From the NCBI GenBank assembly GCA_015501595.1, contig JADNRX010000065.1:124001-188000 (forward strand): a DNA stretch of 64,000 bases. The letters run 5' to 3'. The stretch's first letter is position 1; every line of letters begins with the position of its first letter. This document shows positions 1-12,022 of this stretch, one piece after another. Source of the stretch: Hymenopellis radicata. Lineage: Eukaryota; Basidiomycota; Agaricomycetes; Agaricales; Physalacriaceae. The notes under the pieces were generated by a model. The model was not told the DNA's origin, searched no databases, and saw nothing but the letters and a program-made list of their open reading frames with translations. The position numbers and the translations under genes were made by a program.

Positions 1-274
1 TGAGAAACTTCAATGCAAACAACATTCTTCACCGCTTCTTTCCAGCTGCTCCATTCTTCAGTCCATATCTTGAGGTCCTAGCAATGGCTCTGCATGTTCC
101 GTTCCGTCGCCCAAAGAATGGAGCTCCAGTATAAAGGTTGCTGGCAGACGGCCAAAGTCTACAGAAGCAACTCACACGTACGTCCTATTCGTCACCCCTT
201 GTATATCAACACCACTCATGCTGATCTTACAGACACGCCAGCACTATTATCACATCCTCCTCTTCGACTTCACC

Positions 275-780
275 ATGAATCCTTACGAACTTGAAGTTGA
301 TGCGCCCCCAGAGACAGTCTACCAAGAACTCCTAGAGCTGCCTCCACGCTATCAACAGTCCCAGGTGTTTGACCCGTCTGTGCTAAAAGTGCTGGAACGC
401 CTGTCGGCCAAGTACGAACTTGAGAAGAGTTGTTGGGATGACCCAGGTTGGAATGACGGGAGCATCATCACCGTTCGCCAAGCCCATGACGTTGGTCAGC
501 ATGAACTCGGAATCCAGCGAATGAAGCCAAACCTAAAAAAATAGCCAAATTGCGTATGGGGCTTTGTTCAGATTCAAGTATAGACCCGACAAGGGAGACC
601 AAGTACTTTTGGCAATGTTCGGTATCACCGATGCGGTAGCCAACGCCATTACCACTACACTCCGAGTGGGCGAACAGCATAGGAGGACTGTGTGGAAGCA
701 CATATGCGCACAGGGCATCCTAAAGTCGTACTTGTTGGGCTATGCCATTTCCGCATCTGAGATGCGTCTGGTGACCCAAT
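275..780 (+). CDS. Small hypothetical protein, two exons
   Basis: I do not recognise the family. An open frame starts at the ATG at 275 (MNPYELEVDAPPETVY...) and is rich in acidic and aromatic residues. A plausible intron runs from about 471 (gttggt) to an AG near 570. It joins in phase to a second exon reading YRPDKGDQVLLAMFGI and later KSYLLGYAISASEM, ending at 780. The predicted product is about 140 aa and soluble, with no signal peptide or membrane segment. Codon-like composition and the in-phase splice are the only support. The second exon could also belong to a decayed copy of something larger. Low confidence. Confidence 0.35.
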
Positions 781-1530
781 GAGGTGGTATACTTCTGGTG
801 GTTCGCAGGGGTTTACGTGGTATCCGGCTGTACCCTATTCAAGATGGATGAGCCTCAGGACTTGGGATACTGACATCTTCCTTCTTCCAAATTACGGGAA
901 ACTGGACAGCGTTGCTTATTAGTTTGTAGTTAGATCTTCGCCCTTTTACCGCCATATTGTAATAGAAAATCTACTCGAGTTCGAGTTCAATCCTCTTGTG
1001 CGCCACACCTCTCACATCTGAATCCTTCGCCAAACAATGAAGTTGATTACACAGTATAGATCTACTAGCCTGTGCTCCCTGAATATTTTTATCTACTTAT
1101 TATCTTGATTCGAGAAGGCATGAATCTTCGTGGACTCACGCCGCCTCCGCACTGCGTGCTCGCCGCTCGGGCCAAGTTCGGGGAGATGTAAATCTACCGA
1201 ATGGTCCAGAACATGTTTATCGTGGAGGGACAGCCACCTGAATACGGAAACGAGGATTGCCAGAAGCCTTCGCGTATCCTAACCCTTGAATCATTCCTGC
1301 TGCACGTCCATGTTAGACAGTCGAGTCGGCGAAGCCTTCATTCAGGAGGACGGAATGACCAGGATCATTTACATACATTGTAGCCCAATCGCTGCCAACG
1401 ACACACAAGATCGAAAACATCATCGTTGGCGCAAGGCGTCGCAGACCCTAGGCTCATCTAATATACAACATACTACTTATAACAATACATAGCATCGTAA
1501 GCAATCTACAGCATTATCAAACACAGAGAG
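781..1530. other. Intergenic stretch, no gene seen
   Basis: Only short, low-quality open frames occur here (for example 1201-1383 and 1286-1492), without recognisable motifs or consistent splice signals. It holds the 3' flank of the minus-strand chitinase that ends at about 1535. I see no RNA gene or repeat. Confidence 0.4.
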
Positions 1531-1534
1531 CACA

Positions 1535-3158
1535 TTACGCGTCCAGCGCGCCGTTAATGGCATCCAACAATGTGTCACGAGAATCGCCCGCGATATGCCA
1601 CATTGCAAACCCCTTCAACCCACTCTTGGTGATGTAGTTTCCCTTCGCCTGGAAGGACGTCGCATCGTCGTAAGACACCATGACCTGCGTGGCGCTGTTG
1701 TACACGAACGGCTGCCAAAGGTTAACGAAGTAGTAAAGCAAAAAATAGAAGAGCACGTACCGTCTGACTGCAATCGTCAAAGAGGTAATTAATACCATCT
1801 GCCGCAGTTCCATTGGAGGTCAAAAACCCATCTTCTATCAAGCCTACGAATCTTGACACGCCGCTCAAGGGACTAGTGACTCCGCAAGTATCGGTGTACG
1901 GTGCGTCCAGGCTATCGCCCTTTGGAATACCCGTGAACTTTGGGAAGCTAGTGAGCGTGTCACCAGAAGTGAACCCGTTCAATGAAGTCACGGTAAATCC
2001 ACGCCCGTATGCTGCCACGCCCAAGACGATCTACAAGTTCAATATTACTTGGCCATCCAGCATGCAGGATATGTTAGATGAATTACCTGATCAGCAGGCA
2101 TACCAGCAGCCGTCCACGCCTCGACACCAGACACAGCCGATCCCGTCTTTGTCGTCGCACACGTGTCGTTCAGTGGGCATTCGGTCCAACCGTGGCAGAC
2201 CACGAGCCTGAGATGTCGTATGCCATGATAGCTGGGCATGGCGTCAATAAATGAAAGGTAAGTGCGCGAGGACGTTCATCGTACCAATATGATCAACCAC
2301 ATCCGAGAAAGCCGACACGTCGGTCATTGGAGTGCCGTCCGAGCCAACGAAGGGAGTGATAGAGACGGCGGCGGAAATGTAGATGTCTTTGCCTGTATCG
2401 TCTGCGCGCAGTTCTTGAAGGAATGAGAGGTAGTTGGCGGCGTCGTCTGATGAGACGACGTTACAGCCTATTCCTTGCTTGTTAGGGTACTCCCAACTAC
2501 ACATAACGCGTTAGTTGTTTCGCTTCGACAGGATAGTGAGAAGGTTCTTACTCGAAATCAATACCGTCAAGGTCGTAGTCCTTCACAAGCTTGACGATGG
2601 TGTTCACAAACGTGGTACGGTTCTCCGCAGACCCGACTGCGCTCGAAAAGTAAATGGATCCCGACCATCCCCCAATCGATAACAACGCATCGACGTTCTA
2701 ATCCCAACATTAATGAAAAACATCCTCCATCTTTGTGCACGAGTTGAAACGTACATTATCATGCGCAGCAGTAACAAACTCTGTCAAATCGTTGGAATCC
2801 TCGATGCTAATAACGGACGGGTCTGCAGTGGTTAGGCTAACACGAGATGAAACGTTAAAACACGATAATGACATGGGAGATGAATAGGAACGCACCCAAA
2901 CGCGTATGTCACCATCGTGTATTTGGACCATGATATGTTGGATGGCGTGAGGCCGAGCCAGTTCGGATACCACGCTGCTGCAACGCGATCTGAGGTGCCA
3001 TTGCCATGACTAGTACCCGTCCCGCTGCCGGAGGTCGATGTTGATGTTGGGCCAGCCGCCGTCGACGATGACGAGGAAGAGAGTTTGCAGAATGGGGCTG
3101 CGAGAGCAGAGGTTGAGAGTAAGGGAAGAAGAAGAAGTGGCGTTAGTGGGAGAAGCAT
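1535..3158 (-). CDS. Secreted GH18 chitinase, one internal 1-nt lesion
   Basis: Glycoside hydrolase family 18 endochitinase, cleaving beta-1,4-GlcNAc chains, expected outside the cell. The start at 3158 gives a signal peptide (MLLPLTPLLLLPLLSTSALA) and a Ser/Thr/Gly-rich linker. The (beta/alpha)8 barrel follows, with WYPNWLGL, the substrate-side strand LLSIGGWSGS and the catalytic DxxDxE motif (LDGIDFE, followed by WEYP). Downstream are the AYDISGSW strand, GVAAYGRGF and the C-terminal GLKGFAMWHIAGDS segment. At least five short introns are readable; the first runs from gtgcgttcc near 2895 to an AG near 2840. The frame breaks at a CCC run in the coding strand (GGG at 2175-2177): one extra base would restore GPNA-LNDTC continuity. 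The gene is either slightly mis-sequenced or recently inactivated. Family assignment is secure. Confidence 0.85.
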
Positions 3159-3848
3159 GATGGGAAGAGAGAAGGAGTGTGGGGTTGGTGGGAGCTAAAG
3201 AACGCATCTCTGGTATTTATATAGCCGCCCACGAGGCGGCCTTAAGGAGTACAATGGAAGCGCGTGTCTTTTGTGGTTCAAGGTTGTTCGAGGATCTGCG
3301 GATAGGTAGGACAACAACGGCATTGTTCCCAAACTGCGCAAATAGTGCCTGATGTTCGAGCCCAGAGAGTGGAATGGAATGGAGGTAGTCACAAAGGAGT
3401 GATCGATATGCTGCGTTATGGAGCAGGATACCCAACGAATGCTTATAGAGATGCAGAGGTTTTGTTTTGCTTCCCGAAGTGCAGGAGGACGCGTCGCTAT
3501 AGAGACCCAGAGCGCGAGAAGAGATGATCATGAAAGGAAAGTCAGAATCGAGGCCAGGCCAGGTTGTTGTACTCGAGTAGAAGGCCAGTCCCGTTCGCTG
3601 ATTGTGTTCATTTATTCACGAAAGGTCTTGCGTCTGCGATGGAAAGTGGCCAGTCCCCGAGGAAAGATGGCTGTGATACAAAGCTACGCTTGTTATTAAC
3701 TGTCGGCGGCCGCGACCAGATAATTATATCATTCCCAAGCCTCAGAAGGGAGTTGATATAGACCAAAAACAATCTGCTGAAGTGGGTCCAAGTAGATCGA
3801 GAAAAGAGAGTGCCGGAGTTTGCCGCCACATCTTGCCTTCTTACCACC

Positions 3849-4842
3849 ATGTCGTCGACCGTACCCATCCACGGCAATTATCATGGGTGCGCTATATGCC
3901 ATGGGCATCGGTAATTCTCTCACCTTTGCAATAGCTACTACTCGAAAAGACCCGCAATAAATGACCCCAGACTGGCGCTGCTGCCCAAGGATCTCTTCAC
4001 CGGAAAACGCGTGCTCGACGTCGGCTGCAACGAAGGGCACGTCACCTGCGAAATTGGTGAGCCTCGGTTCCTTGCGCAAGACGTTGAATTGAATGGACAG
4101 CACAGCGGTGGGGCGCCAGCAAAGTTGTCGGAGTGGACATTGACGACACTCTCATTCGCGCGGCATGGAGGCGACGAACAACGGTCTGGTCATCTCAGGG
4201 ACCTTCTGCACAGCAAGGGTATTTTCCTGCATGCTTCGACCACTCTCTGGGACCTCTACCTATACCATCGAGTCATGTCACAGGCAACCACATCTTTCCG
4301 AACAACATCACTTTTCGGACGGCGGACTGGGTCCAGCATGAAATACCGGAAGACGTCGAGCAATACGACGTGATTATCGCGTGAGTCGCGACCACCGCTG
4401 TCCGAGTCGTTGTTGCTCAGTTTAGTTGTCCAGGTTTTCAATCACCAAATGGATTCATTTAAATCAAGGCGATGATGGTATCAGAACATTCTTCAAGCGC
4501 GTATGGTCCTGTCTGCGACCTGGTGGTACTTTCGTTCTGGAACCTCAAGCGTGGGAGACGTATAAAAAGGCGAAAAGGATAAATCAGGTATGCTAGCTCG
4601 TGGCAGGCATCTTTGTTCTAGTACTCATCTAGGCGCAGTCGTTTAAGGACAAAGCCATCGAACTCGCTCTACGCCCCGAAGGATTCGAAGCCATCCTTAC
4701 GGAGATGGGATTCAGTCCTGCTGAGCATCACGGAGTTATTGGAGATGGAGGTAAATCCGCTGTCGCCATTGTGGCGGGCTTGACTAACGTTCATTTTGTA
4801 GGATTTCGGCGACCGGTTGACTTGTACATCAAGCGAGAGTAA
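3849..4842 (+). CDS. Bin3/MEPCE-type SAM-dependent RNA methyltransferase
   Basis: Probable member of the Bin3 family, whose characterised members (human MEPCE, BCDIN3D) methylate 5' phosphates of small RNAs such as 7SK, U6 or tRNA-His precursors. Exon 1 (3849-3886) encodes MSSTVPIHGNYHG. The intron ends at 3934 and exon 2 opens with YYSKRPAINDPRLALL, the typical Bin3 N-terminal lead. The SAM-binding motif I is KRVLDVGCNEGHVTCEI, followed after a second intron by the acidic-loop strand VVGVDIDDTLIRAA. Motif IV is YDVIIAFSITKWIHLN, and the LRPGGTFVLEPQAW segment matches the family's LxPGGxFxLEPQxW signature. The C-terminal GFRRPVDLYIKRE matches the usual end. All junctions stay in frame, so the gene looks intact, about 270 aa. 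The exact RNA substrate cannot be told from sequence. Confidence 0.87.
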
Positions 4843-5877
4843 TGTTTTCTTGTGGCGATACACTTTGTTTGTCTACAAGATCCTCGTCAAACATCACGTT
4901 CATTATCCGATCACTCTCATCGATAACTTCTTGGACTGCAACCACGACGGCGCTCGTGCGCGCTTCTAGTCTGCGAAGCATTCTGGCAGTCAAGCATGCT
5001 ATCGTGATGGTCGAGGTGGGTAGTTCTTCGACTTTGCGTTCATGACTAGGCTTAGATGGTCCAAGTCATGAATTTTTGTGGGTCTCTTTCTCTTCTTTTA
5101 CTTTCTTTCAAAACTTATACGTCCCAGGTATACACCTTTTTTACTTTGTACATTCTGTCACCGTAAAACGTTGCATGTCTAGACAATTCTAGTATATGTA
5201 GCCCAACCGTCAAATTTCACGGATCTTGCTTGGTCAAAAGTAAATGTCATGCGAGGAAGGGCCTTGCCATCGCACCCCCATGTCATTCGACCAGTCATCT
5301 GCCGACATGACTTCTTCCCTTCCCCATCTCCCGACATCTCCCGAAGCATTCAGTCGGAACTGTTGTGTTCTCACCAAGTTCTCACTGGAAGGCTTCGCGC
5401 ATTGCTGCCGTCTATATGTCCAATCTTAGGAAGATCTCCTTACCACGCCAATTCTACCCCGCATGCACTGCCTTCCACCACCATCTTCCATTCATTCGCG
5501 GGCAAACGGCGAAAGCCGCAGCTCACTCGACTCCGAGACCCGCAGGCAGGGTTCGCCTACATCCGCGAAGATGGTGTTTCACCGGAGGGCAGCCTGGGCA
5601 AATGGACGTTCTCGGCCCTTCTGTCTGATGATGGTCTCACCAATGAACTCATCACGTGCATCACGATTTACATCAAGTTTCCTATCCGAGACAGGCAGTC
5701 CAGTTTTCCGTTAGTTTTCGCTTAATCCATCACTTGCCCAGAAAAGATTTAGGTGATGCTGTCCTTGGGTAGGACATCTCGATTCAGTACAAGACACTTC
5801 GATCTCTCTTCTTCACTACCACGTCTTGGCCTCGTTGGCGCTCGCACACGCTCTTCCCTCCCCTATACTCTCTCAAC
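4843..5877. other. Intergenic stretch before the carboxylesterase
   Basis: Several overlapping open frames occur (up to 158 codons at 5249-5725), but they share the same bases in three frames, lack recognisable motifs, and none has a convincing chain of exons. The C/T-rich stretch just before 5878 resembles the pyrimidine-rich leader common ahead of fungal start codons. No other feature seen. Confidence 0.35.
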
Positions 5878-7915
5878 ATGCCTTCAGCGGTAGCTAACAC
5901 TCCGCCCGTAGTGCAGCACGGTGCACTACAGACGGACGTTTCTCGGGGTTGAGCATCCGCTGTCAACTGACGAGGTTCCCATCCACCAATACCGCGGTAT
6001 TAAATATGCCTCCGTCCCAGCACGTTTCCGCCAGTCTCACCTCTTTTCTGTGTATGCCCCGACCACGGACGCCTCAAAATATGGGTGCGTGGTTAAGCTT
6101 TCGAACTAGACGTGCCTATCTGACGATCACTGCCAATCAAGGCCTATTTGCCCGCAATTCAAAAGCAGCAAGACGTTCGAGGAAGCTATGTTTGATCTCG
6201 AGCTGGACGACACGCCGAAGCAGGCTCTCAAGCAAAACGAGTTTGAATGTTTAAATTTGAACATCACTGCGCCCGCTGGGTTGTCGTCTCATGCACGCGT
6301 GCCGGTCATGGTGTGGATTCATGGGTCAGTCATCTATTTGCTCGTGTGCGCAGTATCATCTAACTCTTGGTAAAGTGGCGCAGACAGAGGATCTGGCTCG
6401 AGCTGGCTGTACGACGGCGGGGCCTTAGTACGTCACAGCATGCTCATGGGAAAGCCCGTAATCTTAGTCACGTTCAAGTTCGTTGTCTTTTTTTCTATTA
6501 AATTAATTGACCCCATGCTGATCTGGATTAAATAGTTTTCGCTTGGGACTGTTTGGATTCGCCGCCAGCATCCCGCTCCGTGAAGATAATAAGGCAGGTG
6601 GCGAAGTGGCGTCGGGAATTATGGTATGCAATTATTACATTTCATTAATGAGGGTAATTGCTCACGCTCGGCGCATGTACAGGTTTGCGCGATCAGCGTA
6701 GGGCCCTTGAATGGATTCATCATTTCATCGGAGACTTTGGCGGCGATCCCAACAATGTTACGCTCTTCGGCGCCTCGACTGGCGCAGCGGATGTTGTGTC
6801 CCACCTGCTATCTTTGGACAACGAATTGAAGCCTCTCTTCCACCGTGCGATCATCCAGAGTGCGATTCTAGAACCAACTCTACCGGACGTCGCTGCGGCT
6901 GGCAGCCATCTGTCGCGCATCATGGGCGCCTTGGGGGTGTCGACGGTGGACCAGCTGCGCCACCTGGACGCGGACCGGCTGACGGCCTACGGGCAGGCGC
7001 TGCGTGCCGTCGACGATGACGACTTCTTCCGACCCGGGTGGCAGAGCTGCTTCCACACGGACGACGGGCATCACCACCATCACCACCACCTGCTTCGGAA
7101 CCTCTCCCCATCCAGAGCCTCCAAAAAGGCCGTCCGGCCCGCGGGGCTCGTCCTCCCTTCGCACCTCCAGCCGCTCATCATCGGCGACTGCGGCGCCGAC
7201 GCGCTCGTGTGGTCCCTGCACGCCTCGATGTGGACTTCACCTGCCGTGGTGCGCCGCCTCAAAGCGGTGTGCCAGTCGCTCACGAAGAGCATGAACCTCC
7301 TGCACGCGTACGACATCTCCTCGAGCACGGACGACGCCGAGATCGTGGACCGCGTGCTCGATCTGATCAACGACGCGCGCGTCGCGTGGCCCACGGAGTG
7401 CGTCGCGCGCTACGCCAAGCACGAGCGCGGGGGGCACGGCGTGTGGCGCTACGTGTTCGACCAGGAGGGCGCGACGATCCCGCTCCCGCACCACGGCGTC
7501 GACTTGATGTACCTCTTCGACAACATCACGCTGCCCGAGTCGAACACGACTCTGACGTTTCGAGGCGGGGTTCGCGGATGAGTATGAGGACGAGTACGCG
7601 TCCGAGGCGGGGAGCGACGAGGACATGTACTCGATGTGGACGCAGCCGTCCGTCGACGGGTGCTCGTACGCCAAGATCCGGGACACGATGCAGGACAAGT
7701 GGATCTCGTTTGCGCACGGCGCGGCGCCGTGGAACGAGGACAAGGTGTTTGTCTTTGGGCCCGAGGGCGAGACGGGAGAGCGCTCCCAGTCCATATTTGC
7801 AGGCAGACGGCGCGCGCAGGCGTGGAAAACGGCTTTCGAGCCCCTCGGCATGCATGTCGTGCACAAAATCGGCGTCGAGTTGAGTCGGGGCCCGCCGCTG
7901 AACAGTCGCCATTGA
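5878..7915 (+). CDS. Type-B carboxylesterase/lipase family protein, two frame breaks
   Basis: Alpha/beta-hydrolase of the COesterase (type-B carboxylesterase/lipase) family. In order: PSAVANTPPVVQHGAL, a GVEHP...YRGIKYASVPARF segment near the N terminus (family YxGIxYA), KYGPICPQF, the disulfide-region ECLNLNI, and the oxyanion strand VPVMVWIHGG split by an intron. Then come NFRLGLFGFAAS and the nucleophile elbow LFGASTGAADV. The elbow reads GASTG where most relatives have GESAG. The C-terminal part contains YVFDQEGA and an acidic stretch DEYEDEYASEAGSDEDMY. A run of seven histidines lies at 7069-7089 coding. Two breaks interrupt the frame: one extra base near 5931-5935 (ACGGACG) and one extra base near 7556-7560 (TTT before CGAG). 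The product would be a cytosolic or cell-surface ester hydrolase; no signal peptide is evident. Substrate unknown. Confidence 0.8.
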
Positions 7916-8168
7916 ACATTTACTACACGTATTTTATTTTCACAGGGTTTTTACTTAGGATAACACTTTTCTCGGTTACCGGTCGCACTCACATACCAAG
8001 GCATCTGTTGTTGTATCAATTATTATACCTGTAATTTCTCATAGCTGGGACGCTTTGATATAATGAATGAATCAAATATGACAGAACACTGAGAGCATGA
8101 AAGCGAGCAAGACTACTACAGTATGCTAAGTACAAGATTAGCACAACCGATACAACAAAAAAATCGTC

Positions 8169-11100
8169 TTAAATATCATCATTCGCCATTTTCTTCAACA
8201 GATCCTGATAATCCATAGCAAGTTTCCCTAGAGTTTTACTTTTCGCTGTCGCAGAGAATCAGAATAGCTCCAGAAGTTACAAGGACAAAGGTACCAACCA
8301 AATTGGGCCAAGACGACCTCCTTGAGAAGATCTCTCTTTGACATACCCGCGACTGTTGGACACCACTTGACCTCCCTATCATCCGGAGCACGCCTAATGC
8401 ACATGAGCAGGCGCCGAACAATCAATCACAAAAAGGACCAACCAATACACAGGACCACAAAGCTCCTTGATCAACTCCTCCGCCTTTGCCCTAAACCCTT
8501 CGTCCGCGATCTTCTTTGAATATATCAACAGCGCCTGCCTATACTCATTCGGACTATCCAGCAGCCGCGTCGAATGCAACCGCGTCTCCAGATGCCCCAG
8601 CGTCAGCGCCGTGCTCCACCACGTCGGCCTGGGCTTCTCCGCTGCGCCTTCGTCGAGTGCGCCGCTGATGCTGCCCTCCACCACGCTCATGATGCCGCGG
8701 TTCGCGGTCTGCGATGAGGAGCGCTGCCGGCCCTGCCAGCTGTCGGAGCCCTCGGACCACCACCGCTCGGTGAGCTTCACAAAGGTGTTGAGGTTAGGCT
8801 CGTACGAGTACACGATGCCGTTTGAGCAGTTGAGCACGGGACACCCGTTCGTTCGCACTGTTGCGGAAGTGACGGAGGCGTTCGAAGACAGCAGAGGTAG
8901 AAGCGATACAGGTGCAAAGAACGATGTCTGCTTGTTTACTGCCCTTTACGACAAAATTAGTTGGTTATTTACTAAATTGAAAGAAGAGTATGTACCATGA
9001 ATAGACTTGACCGGACGACGTTATCACCAGCAACGCGTTCTTCGCACCATCCATGAGCGAGCAAGGCGAGCCCAGGCTCAAGTTCGGCATCAGCCTGTTC
9101 GGGTCAGTTCATCGCCTCAGGTGAAAAGCCGGACATAACATACCTGCGACCCGAGTGGGAGTAGACATAAACAGAACCATCCTGGGTGGCAACAGCACAG
9201 AAAGACGTCGTTGCCTTTATGGCCAGAGCCGGGCACGGCAGGTAATCAATCCACAGCGTCTGTTTCCCATTCACAAACATCACCTCAGCAACACCCGACT
9301 CCTCCGAATACGTGCACTCAAACACATGATCGCTCCCGTCGACCTCCGTCGTGATCCTCGTCAGAACCGCCGGCACAGGCAGGTTGAGACTCGCCGACGA
9401 ACTTCCAGGGTATCCCGAGGCGGCCACCTCCCTGATGGGAATAAACTCGCGCGGGCGGTCACCCCCAAGGGTTCTAAACACCGGTGGTCTCTGCTCGTCT
9501 TTGCGTGGCCTATCCAACGCATCAATGGGCACACCCATGCCCATGTCAACGTCATTTTGCCGTGACCAGGTACTCGCGTCCGCAAATGGCTGCTCGTTCG
9601 GCCCAGGAAAGAACGACGACGACGACGGTGGCGGTGAGTCCACCACCATCGCTGCGTCCTGCGCCGCGGGCACCAGCGCAGCTCTCTTTGGCCCATTGCT
9701 GCTTGCGCCTCCTCCTATCCCAGAATTCACAGACGCGGAAGGAACGCTATTGAGCCCGAGCCGCTTCTTGTTATTGCGCTTCGCTACCAGCATGTTGACA
9801 CGTTCGCCAGTACCGTTTCCGTTGACTTGATTGTGGTCGAAACCGGTGGATTGGGTTTGGGCAGATGGCGGCGGGAGAGAGGGATTGCGCGTGGGAATAT
9901 GTGAGTAGCCCTCGGGGATAGGTGGAGGCGTGAAGCCAAACTTTGACAGGTACTGTTCTTGAGCCGAATGGGGTGCAATACCTTCCAATTCTTCAGGTTC
10001 GAAGTGGAAGACGGCTATTGTGCCGTCTGAGGATGCAGCGTATAAAGTAAGGCCATCCCAAGACCTAAAAGAACAATGTCAGCGATAACAAAGGCTACGT
10101 TCACACCACCAGCAGGAGATAGAGCCCAACCACCCCAGCTGTGTTCGAAAACTCGTAATCTATGCTGCTCGCAATCAACTCAGGTGGTCACCTATACTTG
10201 CAGAAGCACAGCCGAGATGGTTGGATTTCAATCATGGTGGTTCCTGCTGGCGGTGTCCTCGGAACGTACCAATTTAAATCCATGATTTGCCTATCAAAGA
10301 CTTCCTTTGCAACAATAAGGGGTCGGGCAGACTTTGTCTGCCATACAGAAACAGAACGGTCATCAGCGCCCAATGCGACAACAGAACATATGTTTGCCGT
10401 GGCTACGGACTGTTCCGGATTTCGCAGAAATATGTGGGGGTTGTAGGCCTATAGAATCGAATCAAGTCGTGTCATCGAAGAAGCCAAATAAACGTACTGC
10501 TACTTCGACTGTGTTTTCATGGCCGACGAGACTGATGTCGGATGTCCAGGTGTTGCGAGTGATGACGGCAGCGATGAACACGAAACCTTTATTGTTGGTA
10601 GCGTTCGATGCGGTTATATGCGCGCCATCTGGCGACCAGCTGCGAAGCATAAGTAAAGTGCTTTCGAGCAGAATGTGTTAATCTACCTTAGCCGTCTGAA
10701 AAAGGTACTTCCTGGAGAATGCTCAAAGGGTTTTGTTACTTCAGCTTCAAGACCCCAATCTGTCGTTCTCCATATTTTGACAGAACGATCGTCGGATTGA
10801 GTAGCCAAGAATTCTCCAACAGGATCCCAGCAGACTCCCTTTACAAATCCTTGGTGCTGGTCTAGTTTCCTGAGGCGTTCTAAGTAACAATTAGTACGGA
10901 GAACACTGCTAGAATGCATTTCCATACCAAGGGTATATCCACACCAGATAAGGACCTGTGAATCGAGTCCGACCGAGGCCAGATATCTGTCTTCTGGCGC
11001 CCACGCGAGGTCCGTTACATCTGAATCCGTATTAAGCAATTATTGTCAACAACACGGGACACGGCTTACCACTTTCATGGCCAGGAAGCCGTTTCATTGG

Positions 11101-11528
11101 TCTCCACCCTTCTACATTCACCTCGTCGGAACCCCACACTCTCCCTCGGGCGCTCCTACAAATAACATAAGCAAAATACGGATATTGAAACGCAAAACGC
11201 ACGGGTCAAGGTCCCATATCATCACAATTTCGTCGTCACTCCCACTGGCGAGCCACCGTCCGGAATGCGCCCACCGCACACAGAGCACCGGACCCGTGTG
11301 CATCGTTAATGTGCACAGCGACTTGGGCGGCTTCCCAGACAGCTCCGAGGCGGGATTGAGTATCGGCTTAGTGCTCCATATCCGCACTTTGGCGTCGAGG
11401 CCGCCAGTGGCTATGCGCGATCCGTCGGGGTGGACGTGTACGGAGAATATCGACAGCCGTTTCGAAGAGTCTCCTTTGTTTCCCGACGTGTCCTTGTGCG
11501 TGACCCACGCCGGCTTGGTAAAGTGCAT
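8169..11528 (-). CDS. HIRA-like histone H3.3/H4 chaperone (Hir1/HIRA), WD40
   Basis: Replication-independent nucleosome assembly factor of the HIR complex, nuclear. The chosen start at 11528 gives MHFTKPAWVTHKD, aligning with the short N terminus of HIRA proteins just before the first WD repeat; an in-frame ATG further upstream is less likely. WD40 repeats follow over several exons: GSRIATGGLDAKVRIW, GRWLASGSDDEIVMIWDLD, DRYLASVGLDSQVLIW, GEFLATQSDDRSVKIW, then SWSPDGAHITASNA and LGADDRSVSVWQTKS. After the propeller is a low-complexity linker with a basic B-domain-like patch (NNKKRLGLNS). The HIRA C-terminal domain (RTLGGDRPREF, later HLETRLHSTRLLDSPNEY) follows, ending LLKKMANDDI. Roughly ten short introns are visible and no frame break was noticed. 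It ends 5' of the amidohydrolase gene, head to head. Confidence 0.9.
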
Positions 11529-12022
11529 TTCCGCCGCGAGCTGTACCCGCGTCAAAAAGAGTCGATACTCCAGAGAACGACGCACCTGCGGTACCCCGGA
11601 AAAATGCTAGAAAAATCGAGGACTGTAGCGTTCGCTTGTGCGTCTTGCTAACGACGGCGCTACAGCGGCGACGACGACGACGACGGGGATGTTCAAAGGA
11701 CCAAAATGGGAACCCTAACCAGATCCGGCACTTCTCATCCAGTCAGATCTGGATCTTCCGTGATCGAGCTTATGTGATCGCGTTTTAATAAAACGCGTCT
11801 TCAACAGTTGTCCCTCAAGTTCAAGATACTCCTGCTCTTCGGCAGACCATTCAGTAATGCAAACTCGTACAATATCTCAATCCCAAGATTGGAGAATGCG
11901 CCTCTGAACACGTATTCATTGAAATTCCAGAACACTTTACGCGCCAAGGGCCGCCGGACCGGTATATTTCCTCATCTCTTTCACCGTCTTTAACCGTCCA
12001 AGGTTTCCCAACAACCACCACC

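Noticed and set aside
5249..5725. 158-codon plus-strand frame
   Set aside because: Overlapped by other frames of similar size, with no motif, splice pattern or signal peptide.
7038..7883. 281-codon open frame, Arg/Ala/Pro-rich
   Set aside because: It is the GC-rich shadow of the carboxylesterase, whose true frame shows conserved motifs on the same strand.
6880..7919. Several long minus-strand frames (up to 209 codons)
   Set aside because: Antisense to the carboxylesterase in a GC-rich stretch; composition typical of shadows.
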